Source: Luteolibacter sp. Y139
GTDB lineage: Bacteria > Verrucomicrobiota > Verrucomicrobiia > Verrucomicrobiales > Akkermansiaceae
NCBI RefSeq assembly: GCF_038066715.1
Contig: NZ_JBBUKT010000002.1
Location: forward strand, 372,001 to 436,000
Direction: 5' to 3'
DNA: 64,000 bases
Shown here: positions 33,376-44,554 of the stretch, in pieces
Layout: each line of letters starts with the position of its first letter
How positions within the stretch are numbered: the stretch's first letter is position 1
The notes under the pieces: generated by a model
Database searches by the model: none
The model's input: the letters and a program-made list of their open reading frames with translations, nothing else
What the model was told of the DNA's origin: nothing
Made by a program: the position numbers and the translations under genes

Positions 33376-33831
33376 CTACCATCCCAGCAATCGGCCAATG
33401 GCGGCGCGCAGGGCTGCTTCGAGAGTTGCAGCTTCCGCGTGGCTTACCGGGATAGCCACCTTGCGTACCGATTTGTCCGCCGCATCCTGCCGTGAAAGGC
33501 TGAGGAGGTAGGGTGCCCGATCTGGATCATTGCGAGCCACGATCTCGAAGGCGCTATTCGACTTCTCCGACTGGTGAAAGAGCTTGGCCTCGGTCTGCCG
33601 GCCTTGCAGCACGGACAGCGCGGCGCCGATGTCGGTAAGGCTCCATTTCATGGTCAACTTCCGTTCCCAGTCGAACTGCTTGTCGCCGGTCTGCGTGGCA
33701 GCGTCGACGAACAGGGCGGACTTCGCGGGATTGAGACCGAAGCGGATGACCCCGCCAGTGCCGCGGCTGTTGGGCTTGTAGATCGGAAGCTGGGGAAGAC
33801 GTTGAGGATCGAGCGCGGTTTCCGTATTCAT
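33376..33831 (-). CDS. Small conserved-looking protein, possibly ssDNA/RNA-binding
   Basis: The 151-residue protein starts at the ATG at 33831 (MNTETALDPQRLP). The pattern IYKPNSRGTGGVIRFGLNP, then SALFVDAATQ, MKWSLTDIGAALSVLQGRQ and an end helix resembles the PC4/Whirly-like or trypanosomal MRP-like single-strand nucleic-acid-binding fold. I assign this only tentatively from the strand-rich layout and basic residues. The next gene on this strand begins 65 bp away. The in-frame extension to 33900 lacks family support. Confidence 0.65.
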   Translation of the reverse strand: MNTETALDPQRLPQLPIYKPNSRGTGGVIRFGLNPAKSALFVDAATQTGDKQFDWERKLTMKWSLTDIGAALSVLQGRQTEAKLFHQSEKSNSAFEIVARNDPDRAPYLLSLSRQDAADKSVRKVAIPVSHAEAATLEAALRAAIGRLLGW

Positions 33832-33896
33832 GCGGAGGAACTGTTCACCGGAACATTTCCTCTGGCAAGGAGGAAATTGCGCATTTGAACAGTGTT

Positions 33897-34628
33897 TCAA
33901 TAGCGCATGACTTTCGAGAGGAAGCGCTGGCAGACGGCGGACTCGGGGGAGTCAAACAGGCCCGCAGGAGGGCGGCATTCCTCGATCTTGCCGGCGGCGA
34001 TGAAGGCGACCTGATCGGCGACTGCGCGCGCGAAGCCCATCTCGTGGGTGCTGAGAATGATGTCTTGTCCGGCTTCGGCGAGTTCCTGGATCAGCTCCAG
34101 CACCTCCGCAGTCATCTCCGGGTCGAGCGCGGAGGTTGGTTCATCAAGGAACAAAATCTCCGGCGAGAATGCCACGGCGCGGGCAATGCCGACCCGCTGC
34201 TGCTGACCGCCGGAAAGCTGCGAGGGCAGCTTGTCCGCGTGCTTCAGGAGGCCGAAGCGGTCGAGCGCCTGCTCTGCCAATTCGTGTGCCTTGGCGGGTG
34301 GATGCCCGTGGACCTTCTCCAGTGGCAGCGTGATGTTCCGCCGCGCGCTGAGGTGGGGGAAGAGATTGAATTGTTGGAAGAGGAAGCCGTTTTGCCGACG
34401 GTAGTTTTGGAGCTCGGCGGCGTTGGCAACCAAACGATGCTCGTTGACTTGGACCGTGCCGGCATCGGCGGTTTCGAGGCCGCCTAACAGACGCAAGAGG
34501 GTGCTCTTGCCTCCGCCAGAGGGACCGATCAATACCAGCACTCGCGCCGAGGTGAGGCTCAGCGAGAGTCCATCGAGCGCAGTCGTTGCGCCGTAGCGTT
34601 TGGTCACGCGATCGACTTCAAGTTTCAT
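33897..34628 (-). CDS. Polar amino acid ABC transporter ATP-binding protein (GlnQ-like)
   Basis: The 243-residue ATPase has Walker A GPSGGGKST, the Q-loop QQFNLFPHLSA, signature LSGGQQQRVGIARA, Walker B ILFLDEPTSALDPEM and STHEMGFAR, the last two typical of the GlnQ/HisP family. It energises import by the permease and binding protein encoded just upstream on the same strand. The ATG at 34628 lies 11 bp inside the permease gene, showing tight packing. Confidence 0.95.
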   Translation of the reverse strand: MKLEVDRVTKRYGATTALDGLSLSLTSARVLVLIGPSGGGKSTLLRLLGGLETADAGTVQVNEHRLVANAAELQNYRRQNGFLFQQFNLFPHLSARRNITLPLEKVHGHPPAKAHELAEQALDRFGLLKHADKLPSQLSGGQQQRVGIARAVAFSPEILFLDEPTSALDPEMTAEVLELIQELAEAGQDIILSTHEMGFARAVADQVAFIAAGKIEECRPPAGLFDSPESAVCQRFLSKVMRY

Positions 34629-35394
34629 CGCGGAAGCGTTTTTCCAACCAGTGCGACAGCCACGCGACGGGAAGGGTGAGGACGAGGTAGCCGATCGCGA
34701 GCGGCATGTAGCCCTCGAGCCCGGCATAGGTGCGGGAGATGAAGTTCTTGGTGTTGTAGAAATACTCGGACACGCCGATCACGCTGAGCAGCGAGGAGTC
34801 CTTGATCAGCGAAACAAAGAGCCCGGCGATCGCAGGCAGGACCCGGCGCAGTGCCTGGGGGAAGATCACGTAGCGGTAGACCTGGACGGGATTGAAGCCT
34901 ACCGCGCGAGCCGAGTCCCATTGCGTCTTCGGGATGCTTTCCACGCCGCCGCGCAGGATCTCCCCGAGATAGGCACCGCCGAACAGGGATAGCAGCAGGC
35001 CGCCGATGATCACCTTGTCCTCAAGTCCCCAGCCAGCCAGCGGCCGGGAAAGGAGCGGCGCGAAGATCACGAAATAGCCGAACAGCAGGTGCACCAGCAG
35101 CGGGGTGTCGCGGACGAATTCGAGGAAGCCGCGGCAGGTCTTCCGGATCACGGGCAGGGGCGAACGCTGGCCTAACAAAAACAGCATCCCAAAGACCACG
35201 CTCCCTAACAGCGAGCCCAGTGAAATCCACAGCGTGAGCTTCCAGCCCAGCCACAGCGACTCGCGGTATTCCCAAGCCTTTGCCCAGTTGGCCTGTTTGC
35301 CAAACCGCTGGAAGATCGCGGTGCACAGCCAAGCGAAGCCCGCCGCCATGACGACGGCGACGAGGACATTGGCGATCTGCTGGCGGCGAGTCAC
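34618..35394 (-). CDS. Polar amino acid ABC transporter permease (GlnP/HisM-like)
   Basis: The 258-residue permease starts with GTG at 35394. It has five to six membrane spans and the EAA loop (GAYLGEILRGGVESIPKTQWDSARAVG) that contacts the ATPase. VRDTPLLVHLLFGYF is a family hallmark. It is 6 bp downstream of the binding-protein stop. One permease may form a homodimer. The substrate is probably a polar or basic amino acid; it cannot be narrowed from sequence alone. Confidence 0.95.
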   Translation of the reverse strand: MTRRQQIANVLVAVVMAAGFAWLCTAIFQRFGKQANWAKAWEYRESLWLGWKLTLWISLGSLLGSVVFGMLFLLGQRSPLPVIRKTCRGFLEFVRDTPLLVHLLFGYFVIFAPLLSRPLAGWGLEDKVIIGGLLLSLFGGAYLGEILRGGVESIPKTQWDSARAVGFNPVQVYRYVIFPQALRRVLPAIAGLFVSLIKDSSLLSVIGVSEYFYNTKNFISRTYAGLEGYMPLAIGYLVLTLPVAWLSHWLEKRFRDET

Positions 35395-35400
35395 GAATCC

Positions 35401-36204
35401 TTAGCGGATGATGAACGGGATACCCTGGGCTTCGAGGAACTTCTTCTCTTCCTGCAAGTACTGCGCGCCTAGTTTTTCGAAGCCGCCATCGGCCCGGAAT
35501 CCCTTGATGAATTCGTTCACCTGCTCGCGGAGCGCGTCGTTGCCTTTGGCGATGCCGAGCGCCCAAGACTCCTCCACGAAGGCCTTGAGCAGGCCACGGG
35601 TGGTGTCCGGGTTCTCCTTGTTGTAGCGGAAGATGCTGAGCTGGTCGTAGATGAAGCCGTCCGCGCGGCCTTGGGCGACTTCCTGCACGCACGAGGCCTC
35701 ATCCTCGAAGACAACGAGCTTCGCCGAAGGCAGGTGATCGGTGATCCAAATCTGGCCGGTGGTGGCGGCTTTCGCCGTGAGCGAACGGCCGGGCTTTTTC
35801 AGATCTTCGATCGACTGGATGTCCGAGTTCTTCTGCACGAGGATAGCCAGGCCGGTGAAGGCGTAGGGATCGGAGAAATCGATCGATTTGCGCCGTTCGT
35901 CCGACGCAGTCATCGAGGAGAGGATGAGGTCGATGCTGCCCGTCTGGAGCGCGGGGATCAGGCCGGTGAACTGCATCGGCACGATCTTCAACGGCCGGCC
36001 GAGTTTTGCGGCCAATGCCTCGGCAATCTTCACGCCGACGCCGTCAGGCTTGCCGGCCTTGTCTTGCATCTCGAAGGGCGGGTAGGTGAGGTCCATGCCG
36101 ACGCGGAGTTCCGCGCCGCTACCGCCGGACGTGGACTTCTCGGAGCAGGCAGCCACGGCCAGCGCCGAGGCGGAGAGGGCAAGGAAGCGTCGGCGGTCGG
36201 TCAT
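35401..36204 (-). CDS. Polar amino acid ABC transporter substrate-binding lipoprotein
   Basis: The 267-residue SBP (family 3) has a lipoprotein signal, with RRR after the initiator and lipobox AVAAC near residue 19. The mature domain has the type II periplasmic-binding pattern VGMDLTYPPFEMQDKAGKPDGVG and SMTASDERRKSIDFSDPY. The ATG at 36204 is chosen to give the signal peptide. It is the first gene of the importer operon, followed by permease and ATPase. Function: capture of an extracellular amino acid for transport. Confidence 0.95.
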   Translation of the reverse strand: MTDRRRFLALSASALAVAACSEKSTSGGSGAELRVGMDLTYPPFEMQDKAGKPDGVGVKIAEALAAKLGRPLKIVPMQFTGLIPALQTGSIDLILSSMTASDERRKSIDFSDPYAFTGLAILVQKNSDIQSIEDLKKPGRSLTAKAATTGQIWITDHLPSAKLVVFEDEASCVQEVAQGRADGFIYDQLSIFRYNKENPDTTRGLLKAFVEESWALGIAKGNDALREQVNEFIKGFRADGGFEKLGAQYLQEEKKFLEAQGIPFIIR

Positions 36205-36317
36205 GACGCCGGAGGGTAGCGCAGGCATGGCGCGGCGGAAGCGGATTCCGTGCCTTGTGGGGCAGGTCTCCGGAATGTGAGCTAGCTCAGCAGCCAGCCG
36301 CCCGAGCATCGGGCAGG

Positions 36318-37130
36318 TCAGTGATCCTTCACCGGCGCATCGGCAGGCCCACTTGGGGGGATGCCTTTGTCCGCCTCGTCATTCGGTGGCAGGATGGTAA
36401 CTGGAACCAAGCGCTCATAGCCCATGTCCTTGGCGACCTGATGGATCCGCTTCAGATCATCCTCCGAAGGTGATTTGATGGCCGTCGACAGATTGGCACG
36501 GAGCCCCATGAGTGCGGCCTTCTTTTCATCCGGGTGGTCCAGCTCGACCAGGACCCTTAATGCGAGTTCAAGGCCCTGTAGCCGACAGGTGGTCAGAATC
36601 AGCTTTGAAGAGATTTGCGCCCGATCCTTTCCGGGAGGGACAAGCTCATACATCTTCCGGAGGCCGCCCAGTTCATCTTTCCTGGATAGTGACGACGCAT
36701 ACGAGATCAGGGCGATTGACCGGGCTGTTCCCTCCAGCCCGAGAATGAATGAACCGACCGCGATTTCAGGGTTCTTAAGATAGGCTCTTCCGAGAATGCT
36801 GTTGGTGTCGGGCCATTTCTTATAGAACTCAGCCAGGATCTCGCTCTCTTTGACCCCTTTTTCCTTCGCGATGGACGCGACGATGGATCTCCGTTCCTCG
36901 TTTAGCTTCTCGATCTCCGTGGTCCTGATTTTATCGAGAGACATCGTCTCCTTCAAAGCTCCGAACTTGTCGCTGTAAGGAGCATCGCTTTGAGGCGTTT
37001 TCGCCTGGCTGGCAGCAGGAGGCGTCGTATCGTCCTTTGACGGTGGCTCCTGAGGGCCGAGTTCTCCGTGGCAAATTGCCGAGATAAGAACGCAAAGCCC
37101 GAGAACCGGGCCGAGGGTAGGCGTATTCAT
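36318..37130 (-). CDS. Exported protein of unknown function
   Basis: The 270-residue protein has a hydrophobic N-terminal segment (about residues 6-22), then a Pro/Asp/Lys-rich linker and a helical, charged body (MSLDKIRTTEIEKLNEERRSIVAS region) resembling the helical-repeat proteins at 50568 and 51864 only in general character. A C-terminal Pro/Asp tail follows. GC content is lower than neighbouring genes. No motif is recognised. It is preceded by the HExxH/SdhB pair and followed by the amino acid importer. Confidence 0.65.
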   Translation of the reverse strand: MNTPTLGPVLGLCVLISAICHGELGPQEPPSKDDTTPPAASQAKTPQSDAPYSDKFGALKETMSLDKIRTTEIEKLNEERRSIVASIAKEKGVKESEILAEFYKKWPDTNSILGRAYLKNPEIAVGSFILGLEGTARSIALISYASSLSRKDELGGLRKMYELVPPGKDRAQISSKLILTTCRLQGLELALRVLVELDHPDEKKAALMGLRANLSTAIKSPSEDDLKRIHQVAKDMGYERLVPVTILPPNDEADKGIPPSGPADAPVKDH

Positions 37131-37249
37131 CGCACTGGAAGGGAGGGCTTACATGCAGTCTATCAGCGGCAAGGTCTGTTGATAGGCGCGATCTTCGAAT
37201 TCTTGATCCGATCAGAACGCATCTATCATACGCGCCGCCCTGCAATCTC

Positions 37250-37701
37250 TTACTCTTTCTCCCGCGCTTCCACTTCCAGCGGAGCATCGGCGTAGCCGTG
37301 GGTCAGGCATTCCACCAGATATCGCTGCATGAACGGCCCGATGCCGCCCATCTGCTGGTATTGCGCCACATGCACTAGCTCGTGGCGTAGCACCCGGGAG
37401 TGGCCTTCCAGAATGTAGATGCCTTTCCCCAAGGTCATTCCGGCAGGCTCGAAAAGCGGCAGGCGCCAGTGCGCGGCCAGCTTTACCAGCGGTCGTGGCA
37501 CGGGCAGGGGAATCGGCTTCAATTCCAGCACCCGGACTTCCTCCGGGCGTTCGATTTTCAGCTCTGCCGCAAACGCCAAGCCCTCGGCCGCGAGCGGCAC
37601 GCCTTCTGCGAGAATCCGCCGCTCCTGAGCCTGCGCCCACCGTGTTGTCGCCGGAGCAATTCCGGAGGCCAGCGTGAGCGCGAGACCGAGCGGGAAGATC
37701 A

Positions 37702-37702
<1 letters not shown>
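37250..37702 (-). CDS. Membrane or exported protein with HExxH motif (DUF4157-like)
   Basis: The 150-residue protein starts ATG at 37702 with a hydrophobic N-terminal segment or signal peptide (IFPLGLALTLASGIAPA). Near residue 106 it contains LRHELVHVAQYQQ, the HExxH zinc-metalloprotease signature in the HELxHxxQ form of DUF4157-like proteins. A third zinc ligand is not obvious. Its start overlaps the SdhB stop (TGATG), so the two are translationally coupled. Peptidase activity is plausible but unproven. Confidence 0.75.
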
Positions 37703-38457
<755 letters not shown>

Positions 38458-38637
38458 GATCGGGAGAAAAATCTGCCGGACGCGGGTGCGCGTGCGGCTA
38501 CGGCCCCAACTTGGAATTTCCGGCCGCGGCGCGCTAGTCGAAAAAGCCGTTTTCCGCGCTGGAACCATCAGGAATTTTCCCGCCGGGCATGAATCGAGCT
38601 TTTCGAACCCGACCCAAGCGTGTTGGGATACAAAACC

Positions 38638-39777
38638 ATGGCCTCTCTTGCTACGACCGTCGACGGACTGAAATTCTCGAACCCCTTCGTCATCGGCTCG
38701 GGGCCTCCGGGAACCAACGTCAAGGTCATCAAGCGCGCCTTCAAGGAAGGCTGGGGCGGGGTCATCGCCAAAACCGTTAGCCTCGATGCGTCGAAGGTCG
38801 TCAATGTCGGCCCGCGCTACGCCAAGCTGATGGCGGGTGACGGCAAGGAAGTCATCGGCTGGGAGAACATCGAGCTGATCAGCGACCGGAAATTCGAGAT
38901 CTGGCTGGATGAATTCAAGGAGGCGAAGGACGAGTACCCGGACGGCATCCTAATCGCCTCCATCATGGAGGAATATAACAAGGACGCCTGGTGCGAGATC
39001 GTGGAGCGCTGTCAGGACGCGGGTGTCGACGCCTTCGAACTGAACTTCTCCTGCCCGCACGGCCTGCCCGAGCGGAAGATGGGAGCCGCGATGGGCCAGG
39101 ATCCGGCGATTTTGGAAGAGGTCTGTGGCTGGGTGATGGGGGTGTCGAAAATCCCCGTGTGGGCCAAGATGACGCCGAATGTGACCCATATCGAGGACCC
39201 GACCGCCGCGGCCCTGCGCGCCGGGTGCCACGGGGTTTCCGCGATCAATACGATCCGCAGCGTGATGGGGGTGAATCTTGAAACGCTCCGTCCCGAGCCC
39301 ACGGTGGAGGGCTACACCACGCCCGGCGGCTACTCTTCCAAGGCGGTGAAGCCGATCGCGCTACGGATGGTCATGGAGATCGCGCAGCTGATTAAGAAGG
39401 ATTTCCCGGGGCGGACGCTGTCGGGCCTCGGCGGGGTCGAGACCGGGGCGGATGCGGCGCAATTCATCCTGCTGGGCAGCGATACCGTGCAGGTTTGCAC
39501 GGGTGTCATGAAATTCGGCTACGGGATGGTGAAGGATCTCTGCGAGGGGCTGCTGACCTTCATGGAGGGCAAGGGCTTCGAAAAAATCGAGGATTTCAAG
39601 GGCCTGAGCCTGCCGTATTTCACCACCCACGCCGAGCTGGTACGCATGCAACTAGCCCGCAAGGCCGAGGAAGCGGCGGCCAAGGAGCGTGCCGGCATGG
39701 TGAAAAGCGACGCCGAGTGGGATGGGGACGATTTCGTGAAACAGTCCGACGCGCTGGCACGAAAGCCGACTTCGTGA
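38638..39777 (+). CDS. Dihydropyrimidine dehydrogenase catalytic-domain protein (PreA-like)
   Basis: The 379-residue FMN-barrel protein resembles PreA, which reduces uracil/thymine to dihydropyrimidines. It has [13 protein letters not shown], the catalytic cysteine in [25 protein letters not shown], and [15 protein letters not shown]. The C-terminal 4Fe-4S ferredoxin domain of E. coli PreA (411 residues) is absent; the tail is instead Lys/Glu-rich. No PreT (FAD subunit) is next to it. The ATG at 38638 is chosen; TTG 38620 is an alternative. Confidence 0.9.
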   Translation: MASLATTVDGLKFSNPFVIGSGPPGTNVKVIKRAFKEGWGGVIAKTVSLDASKVVNVGPRYAKLMAGDGKEVIGWENIELISDRKFEIWLDEFKEAKDEYPDGILIASIMEEYNKDAWCEIVERCQDAGVDAFELNFSCPHGLPERKMGAAMGQDPAILEEVCGWVMGVSKIPVWAKMTPNVTHIEDPTAAALRAGCHGVSAINTIRSVMGVNLETLRPEPTVEGYTTPGGYSSKAVKPIALRMVMEIAQLIKKDFPGRTLSGLGGVETGADAAQFILLGSDTVQVCTGVMKFGYGMVKDLCEGLLTFMEGKGFEKIEDFKGLSLPYFTTHAELVRMQLARKAEEAAAKERAGMVKSDAEWDGDDFVKQSDALARKPTS

Positions 39778-39891
39778 CCGGAGGCGATTGACCCGGGAAA
39801 TCGGGAATAAAGGCCCTACAATGCAATTCCTGCGGATTTGGTCTGCATGAATCCTTGCACAATCGGGTGACGGTTCCCATTTTGCCCCGGC

Positions 39892-41724
39892 ATGCATCCC
39901 GATTTGGCGAAACTGCTCGAGGCCGGAAGAATCAACCAAGCCGTTGCAAACCGTCTCGACCAGCTTGCCCCTGGAAAATTCTGTCTTCACAAGGCATGGG
40001 GCGCTGGGAAAGTGACTGACTGGGACCTTCCCGGAAAGAAGGTCACGATCGACTTTGAGCAAAGCAGCGGCCAGACCATGGACCTGCAGTTCGCGATCCA
40101 GCGGACCGAGTTCCTGGACGCCGGCGATTTCCGCGCCAAGAAGGTCGAGCAACTTGAGGAACTCCGCGCGCTCTCCAAGAGCGACCCGGTCGAGTTGGTC
40201 TGCCACCTGCTCGCCAGCCACGGCGGCACCATGACCGTGGATGCGCTGGAGAAGGAACTTTCCGGTGCCGTCATTTCGGCCGATGATTTCCGCAAGTGGT
40301 GGGAATCCGCCAAGCGCTCCCTGCGCGATAGCAAGCGCGTGGTGGTCCCGTCCCGCCGCACCGATCCTCTTCAGCTCCGCTCCGGCGATATGAGCCCGGC
40401 GGAAGCACTGGTGTCCGATTTCGAGCAGGCCCGCGATCTGAAGACGATGGCCAAGGCGCTCGAAGCCATCACCGGGGATCTCAATCTGTTCAAGGCAGAC
40501 ACCGCGGCGCTGCAGCGCTTGCTCGCCGGTATCAATGATACCGCCGCGAAGAACGTCCGCATCTCGCTTGGACCCGCCTTGGAGCTCCTGTCGGCTCGCG
40601 ACGAGATGGTCCGCGCGTTCGATGACATGGAGCTGCCGGCCGAGTCGCTCCGCCTTTCCGATCTGCTCGCATCCGAGGAAAACCGCCTCGCCGATGCGCT
40701 CAACGGCCTCGCCTCCGGTCGCCAGCGTGCGATCTACGAGGAATTCCCGGCCGCTTTCGGTGAGCGCTGGGTGGACGTGCTGACGTTCATTTTCGACAAG
40801 GTCGGCACCCGCGGCGTCGCGGAGATCGCCAAGCTCCTCGAGGAGCGCGGCCAGATGAAGAAGCTCTCCGAGCACCTCGTTTCCGCTTTGGCCCGCCGCT
40901 CGCTCGGCACGGATGCCTTGATCTGGGTCTGCCGCGAGCGCGACACCACCGCCTCCGGGATTTTCAGCAGCGAAGTCGGAGCGTGTATCCTCAATCTGCT
41001 CGAAACCGACCACCTCAGCGATGGTCCGCGCAAGACCACGCGCCTGCAGTCGATGCTCTCCGACGACAAGGAGTTGCTCGGCGACATCGTGGGTTCCATG
41101 GACGTCAACGAAGCCCGCAATTTCGGTCGCCGCCTGATGGAGTGCCCGGTGTTCAGTGAGCTGGACCGCAAGAGCCTGATGGCCCGCGTGATCAAGGCCC
41201 GCCCGGAGACTGGCGAACTCGTAGCCGGTCGTGGTGGGAAAAAGGAGCAGGAGTTGCTCGTTTCCTGGCCCAGCCTTGAAAAGAAGAAGGCCGAGCTGGA
41301 CGACATCATCCGCAACCGCATCCCGCAGAATACGAAGGACATCTCCATCGCCCGCGAATACGGCGACCTTCGCGAGAACTTCGAATACAAGTCCGCCAAG
41401 GATCACCAGAAGTATCTCAACAACCGCAAGACGGAACTCCAGCGGGACATTTCCCGCGCCCGCGGCACCGACTTCAAGGCGGCCGACATCTCCGCGGTGA
41501 ATATCGGCACCATCGTCAAGCTCGTGAACGAGGCCGGCAAGCAGACGACCTACACCGTGCTTGGCGCTTGGGATTCGGATCCCGAAAAGGCCGAGCTTTC
41601 CTATCTCTCCGAGCTTGGTGCCGCCTTTCTCAACAAGAAGATCGGCGAAACCGTGGAAGTCCGCGACGAGAACGAGGTCACGCACTCCTACACCATCCAG
41701 TCGATCGCCGCGGTGAATCCCTGA
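39892..41724 (+). CDS. Large GreA-family transcription elongation factor fusion
   Basis: The 610-residue protein has a C-terminal GreA module (about residues 476-610): a coiled coil with DISIAREYGDLRENFEY, keeping the acidic tip D and E that stimulate RNA polymerase cleavage, then an FKBP-like domain (SYLSELGAAFLNKKIGETVEV). The N-terminal about 460 residues are a helical domain preceded by a short beta-rich motif (WGAGKVTDWDLPGKKVTIDFE) that looks Tudor- or CarD-like. Chlamydial GreA is also a long fusion of this type. Role: rescue of backtracked RNA polymerase. It is separated from preA by 114 bp. Confidence 0.93.
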   Translation: MHPDLAKLLEAGRINQAVANRLDQLAPGKFCLHKAWGAGKVTDWDLPGKKVTIDFEQSSGQTMDLQFAIQRTEFLDAGDFRAKKVEQLEELRALSKSDPVELVCHLLASHGGTMTVDALEKELSGAVISADDFRKWWESAKRSLRDSKRVVVPSRRTDPLQLRSGDMSPAEALVSDFEQARDLKTMAKALEAITGDLNLFKADTAALQRLLAGINDTAAKNVRISLGPALELLSARDEMVRAFDDMELPAESLRLSDLLASEENRLADALNGLASGRQRAIYEEFPAAFGERWVDVLTFIFDKVGTRGVAEIAKLLEERGQMKKLSEHLVSALARRSLGTDALIWVCRERDTTASGIFSSEVGACILNLLETDHLSDGPRKTTRLQSMLSDDKELLGDIVGSMDVNEARNFGRRLMECPVFSELDRKSLMARVIKARPETGELVAGRGGKKEQELLVSWPSLEKKKAELDDIIRNRIPQNTKDISIAREYGDLRENFEYKSAKDHQKYLNNRKTELQRDISRARGTDFKAADISAVNIGTIVKLVNEAGKQTTYTVLGAWDSDPEKAELSYLSELGAAFLNKKIGETVEVRDENEVTHSYTIQSIAAVNP

Positions 41725-41732
41725 AGTTCGAA

Positions 41733-43792
<2,060 letters not shown>

Positions 43793-43811
43793 TCCGCATA
43801 CTGCCTTTTCC

Positions 43812-43843
43812 AAAAGCCTCCCGGGAGACCGGGAGGCTTTTTT
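43812..43843 (+). terminator. Intrinsic terminator of eno
   Basis: AAAGCCTCCCGG, a GAGA loop and CCGGGAGGCTTT form a perfect 12-bp stem, followed by a T-tract that runs to 43843. It sits 20 bp after the enolase stop. This is a textbook factor-independent terminator on the plus strand. Confidence 0.95.
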
Positions 43844-43889
43844 GTTGGCGGGTATTGCCGCCGGGCCCGTCGCTTGGCATGAAGCGGCC

Positions 43890-44438
43890 GTGCGCATCAT
43901 CGCGGGAAAAGCAGGACGACTGGCCATCAAGGTGCCGAAGGCGGTGACTCGGCCGACCACCGACTTCGTGCGGCAGGCGGTGTTTTCGATCCTCGGCCCG
44001 CGGGTCGAGGAGGCGGCGGTGCTGGATCTCTTTGCCGGTTCCGGGGCGATCGGGCTTGAGGCGCTTAGCCGTGGTGCGGCCTCGTGCGTATTCGTCGACG
44101 AGCATCGTCAGGCGGAGATCGTGATCCGTGAGAATCTGGAAAAGGCCAAGCTGGCCGGAGGGCGGGTGGTCAAAGCGGATGTGCACGCCTGGGTGGCCCG
44201 GGACACCGGCAGCTACGATCTGATTTTCGCCGATCCGCCATATGCGAAGACATCCTTGGACCGGGACCATCTCAAGGACCTGATGGGCAAACCGGCTCTT
44301 CTCGGGCGGCTTGCTGATGGCGGGCTGCTGATTGCCGAGTGCTTTTCTTCGACCCGGAGTCCGGAAGCGCCGGGATGGGTGCTAAGCGAGCGCCGTGAAT
44401 ACGGGAATAGCGCCATTCTGCTTTACGCCGCGGAATAG
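43890..44438 (+). CDS. rsmD: 16S rRNA (guanine(966)-N2)-methyltransferase
   Basis: The 182-residue SAM-dependent enzyme methylates G966 of 16S rRNA. The family N-terminus (VRIIAGKAGR) sets the GTG start at 43890. SAM-binding motif I is LDLFAGSGAIGLEALSRGA and the catalytic motif DPPY is present. Length matches E. coli RsmD (about 198). It is followed by an inverted repeat and the Kdo transferase gene. Confidence 0.93.
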   Translation: MRIIAGKAGRLAIKVPKAVTRPTTDFVRQAVFSILGPRVEEAAVLDLFAGSGAIGLEALSRGAASCVFVDEHRQAEIVIRENLEKAKLAGGRVVKADVHAWVARDTGSYDLIFADPPYAKTSLDRDHLKDLMGKPALLGRLADGGLLIAECFSSTRSPEAPGWVLSERREYGNSAILLYAAE

Positions 44439-44466
44439 GAGCTGGGCGGGTGGCAGAGAGGCGAGA

Positions 44467-44487
44467 GGGGAATTCCCGTAATTCCCC
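44467..44487. promoter_or_regulatory. Inverted repeat between rsmD and waaA
   Basis: GGGGAATT (44467-44474) and AATTCCCC (44480-44487) form an 8-bp stem with loop CCCGT. The sequence contains the perfect palindrome GGGAATTCCC. It is followed by TATATAGG. A role as operator or promoter element for waaA, or as an rsmD 3' structure, is possible; no regulator is known. Confidence 0.35.
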
Positions 44488-44554
44488 TATATAGGCATTC
44501 GGGAATAGTGGAGTGCTCTTGCCGGTTCAAACATGGGTCACTAGCCTCCGCGCG

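Noticed and set aside
39652-41685. Long open frame on the minus strand opposite the GreA fusion and PreA-like gene
   Set aside because: It has no recognisable domain, while the opposite strand encodes clear GreA motifs. It is a GC-rich shadow frame.
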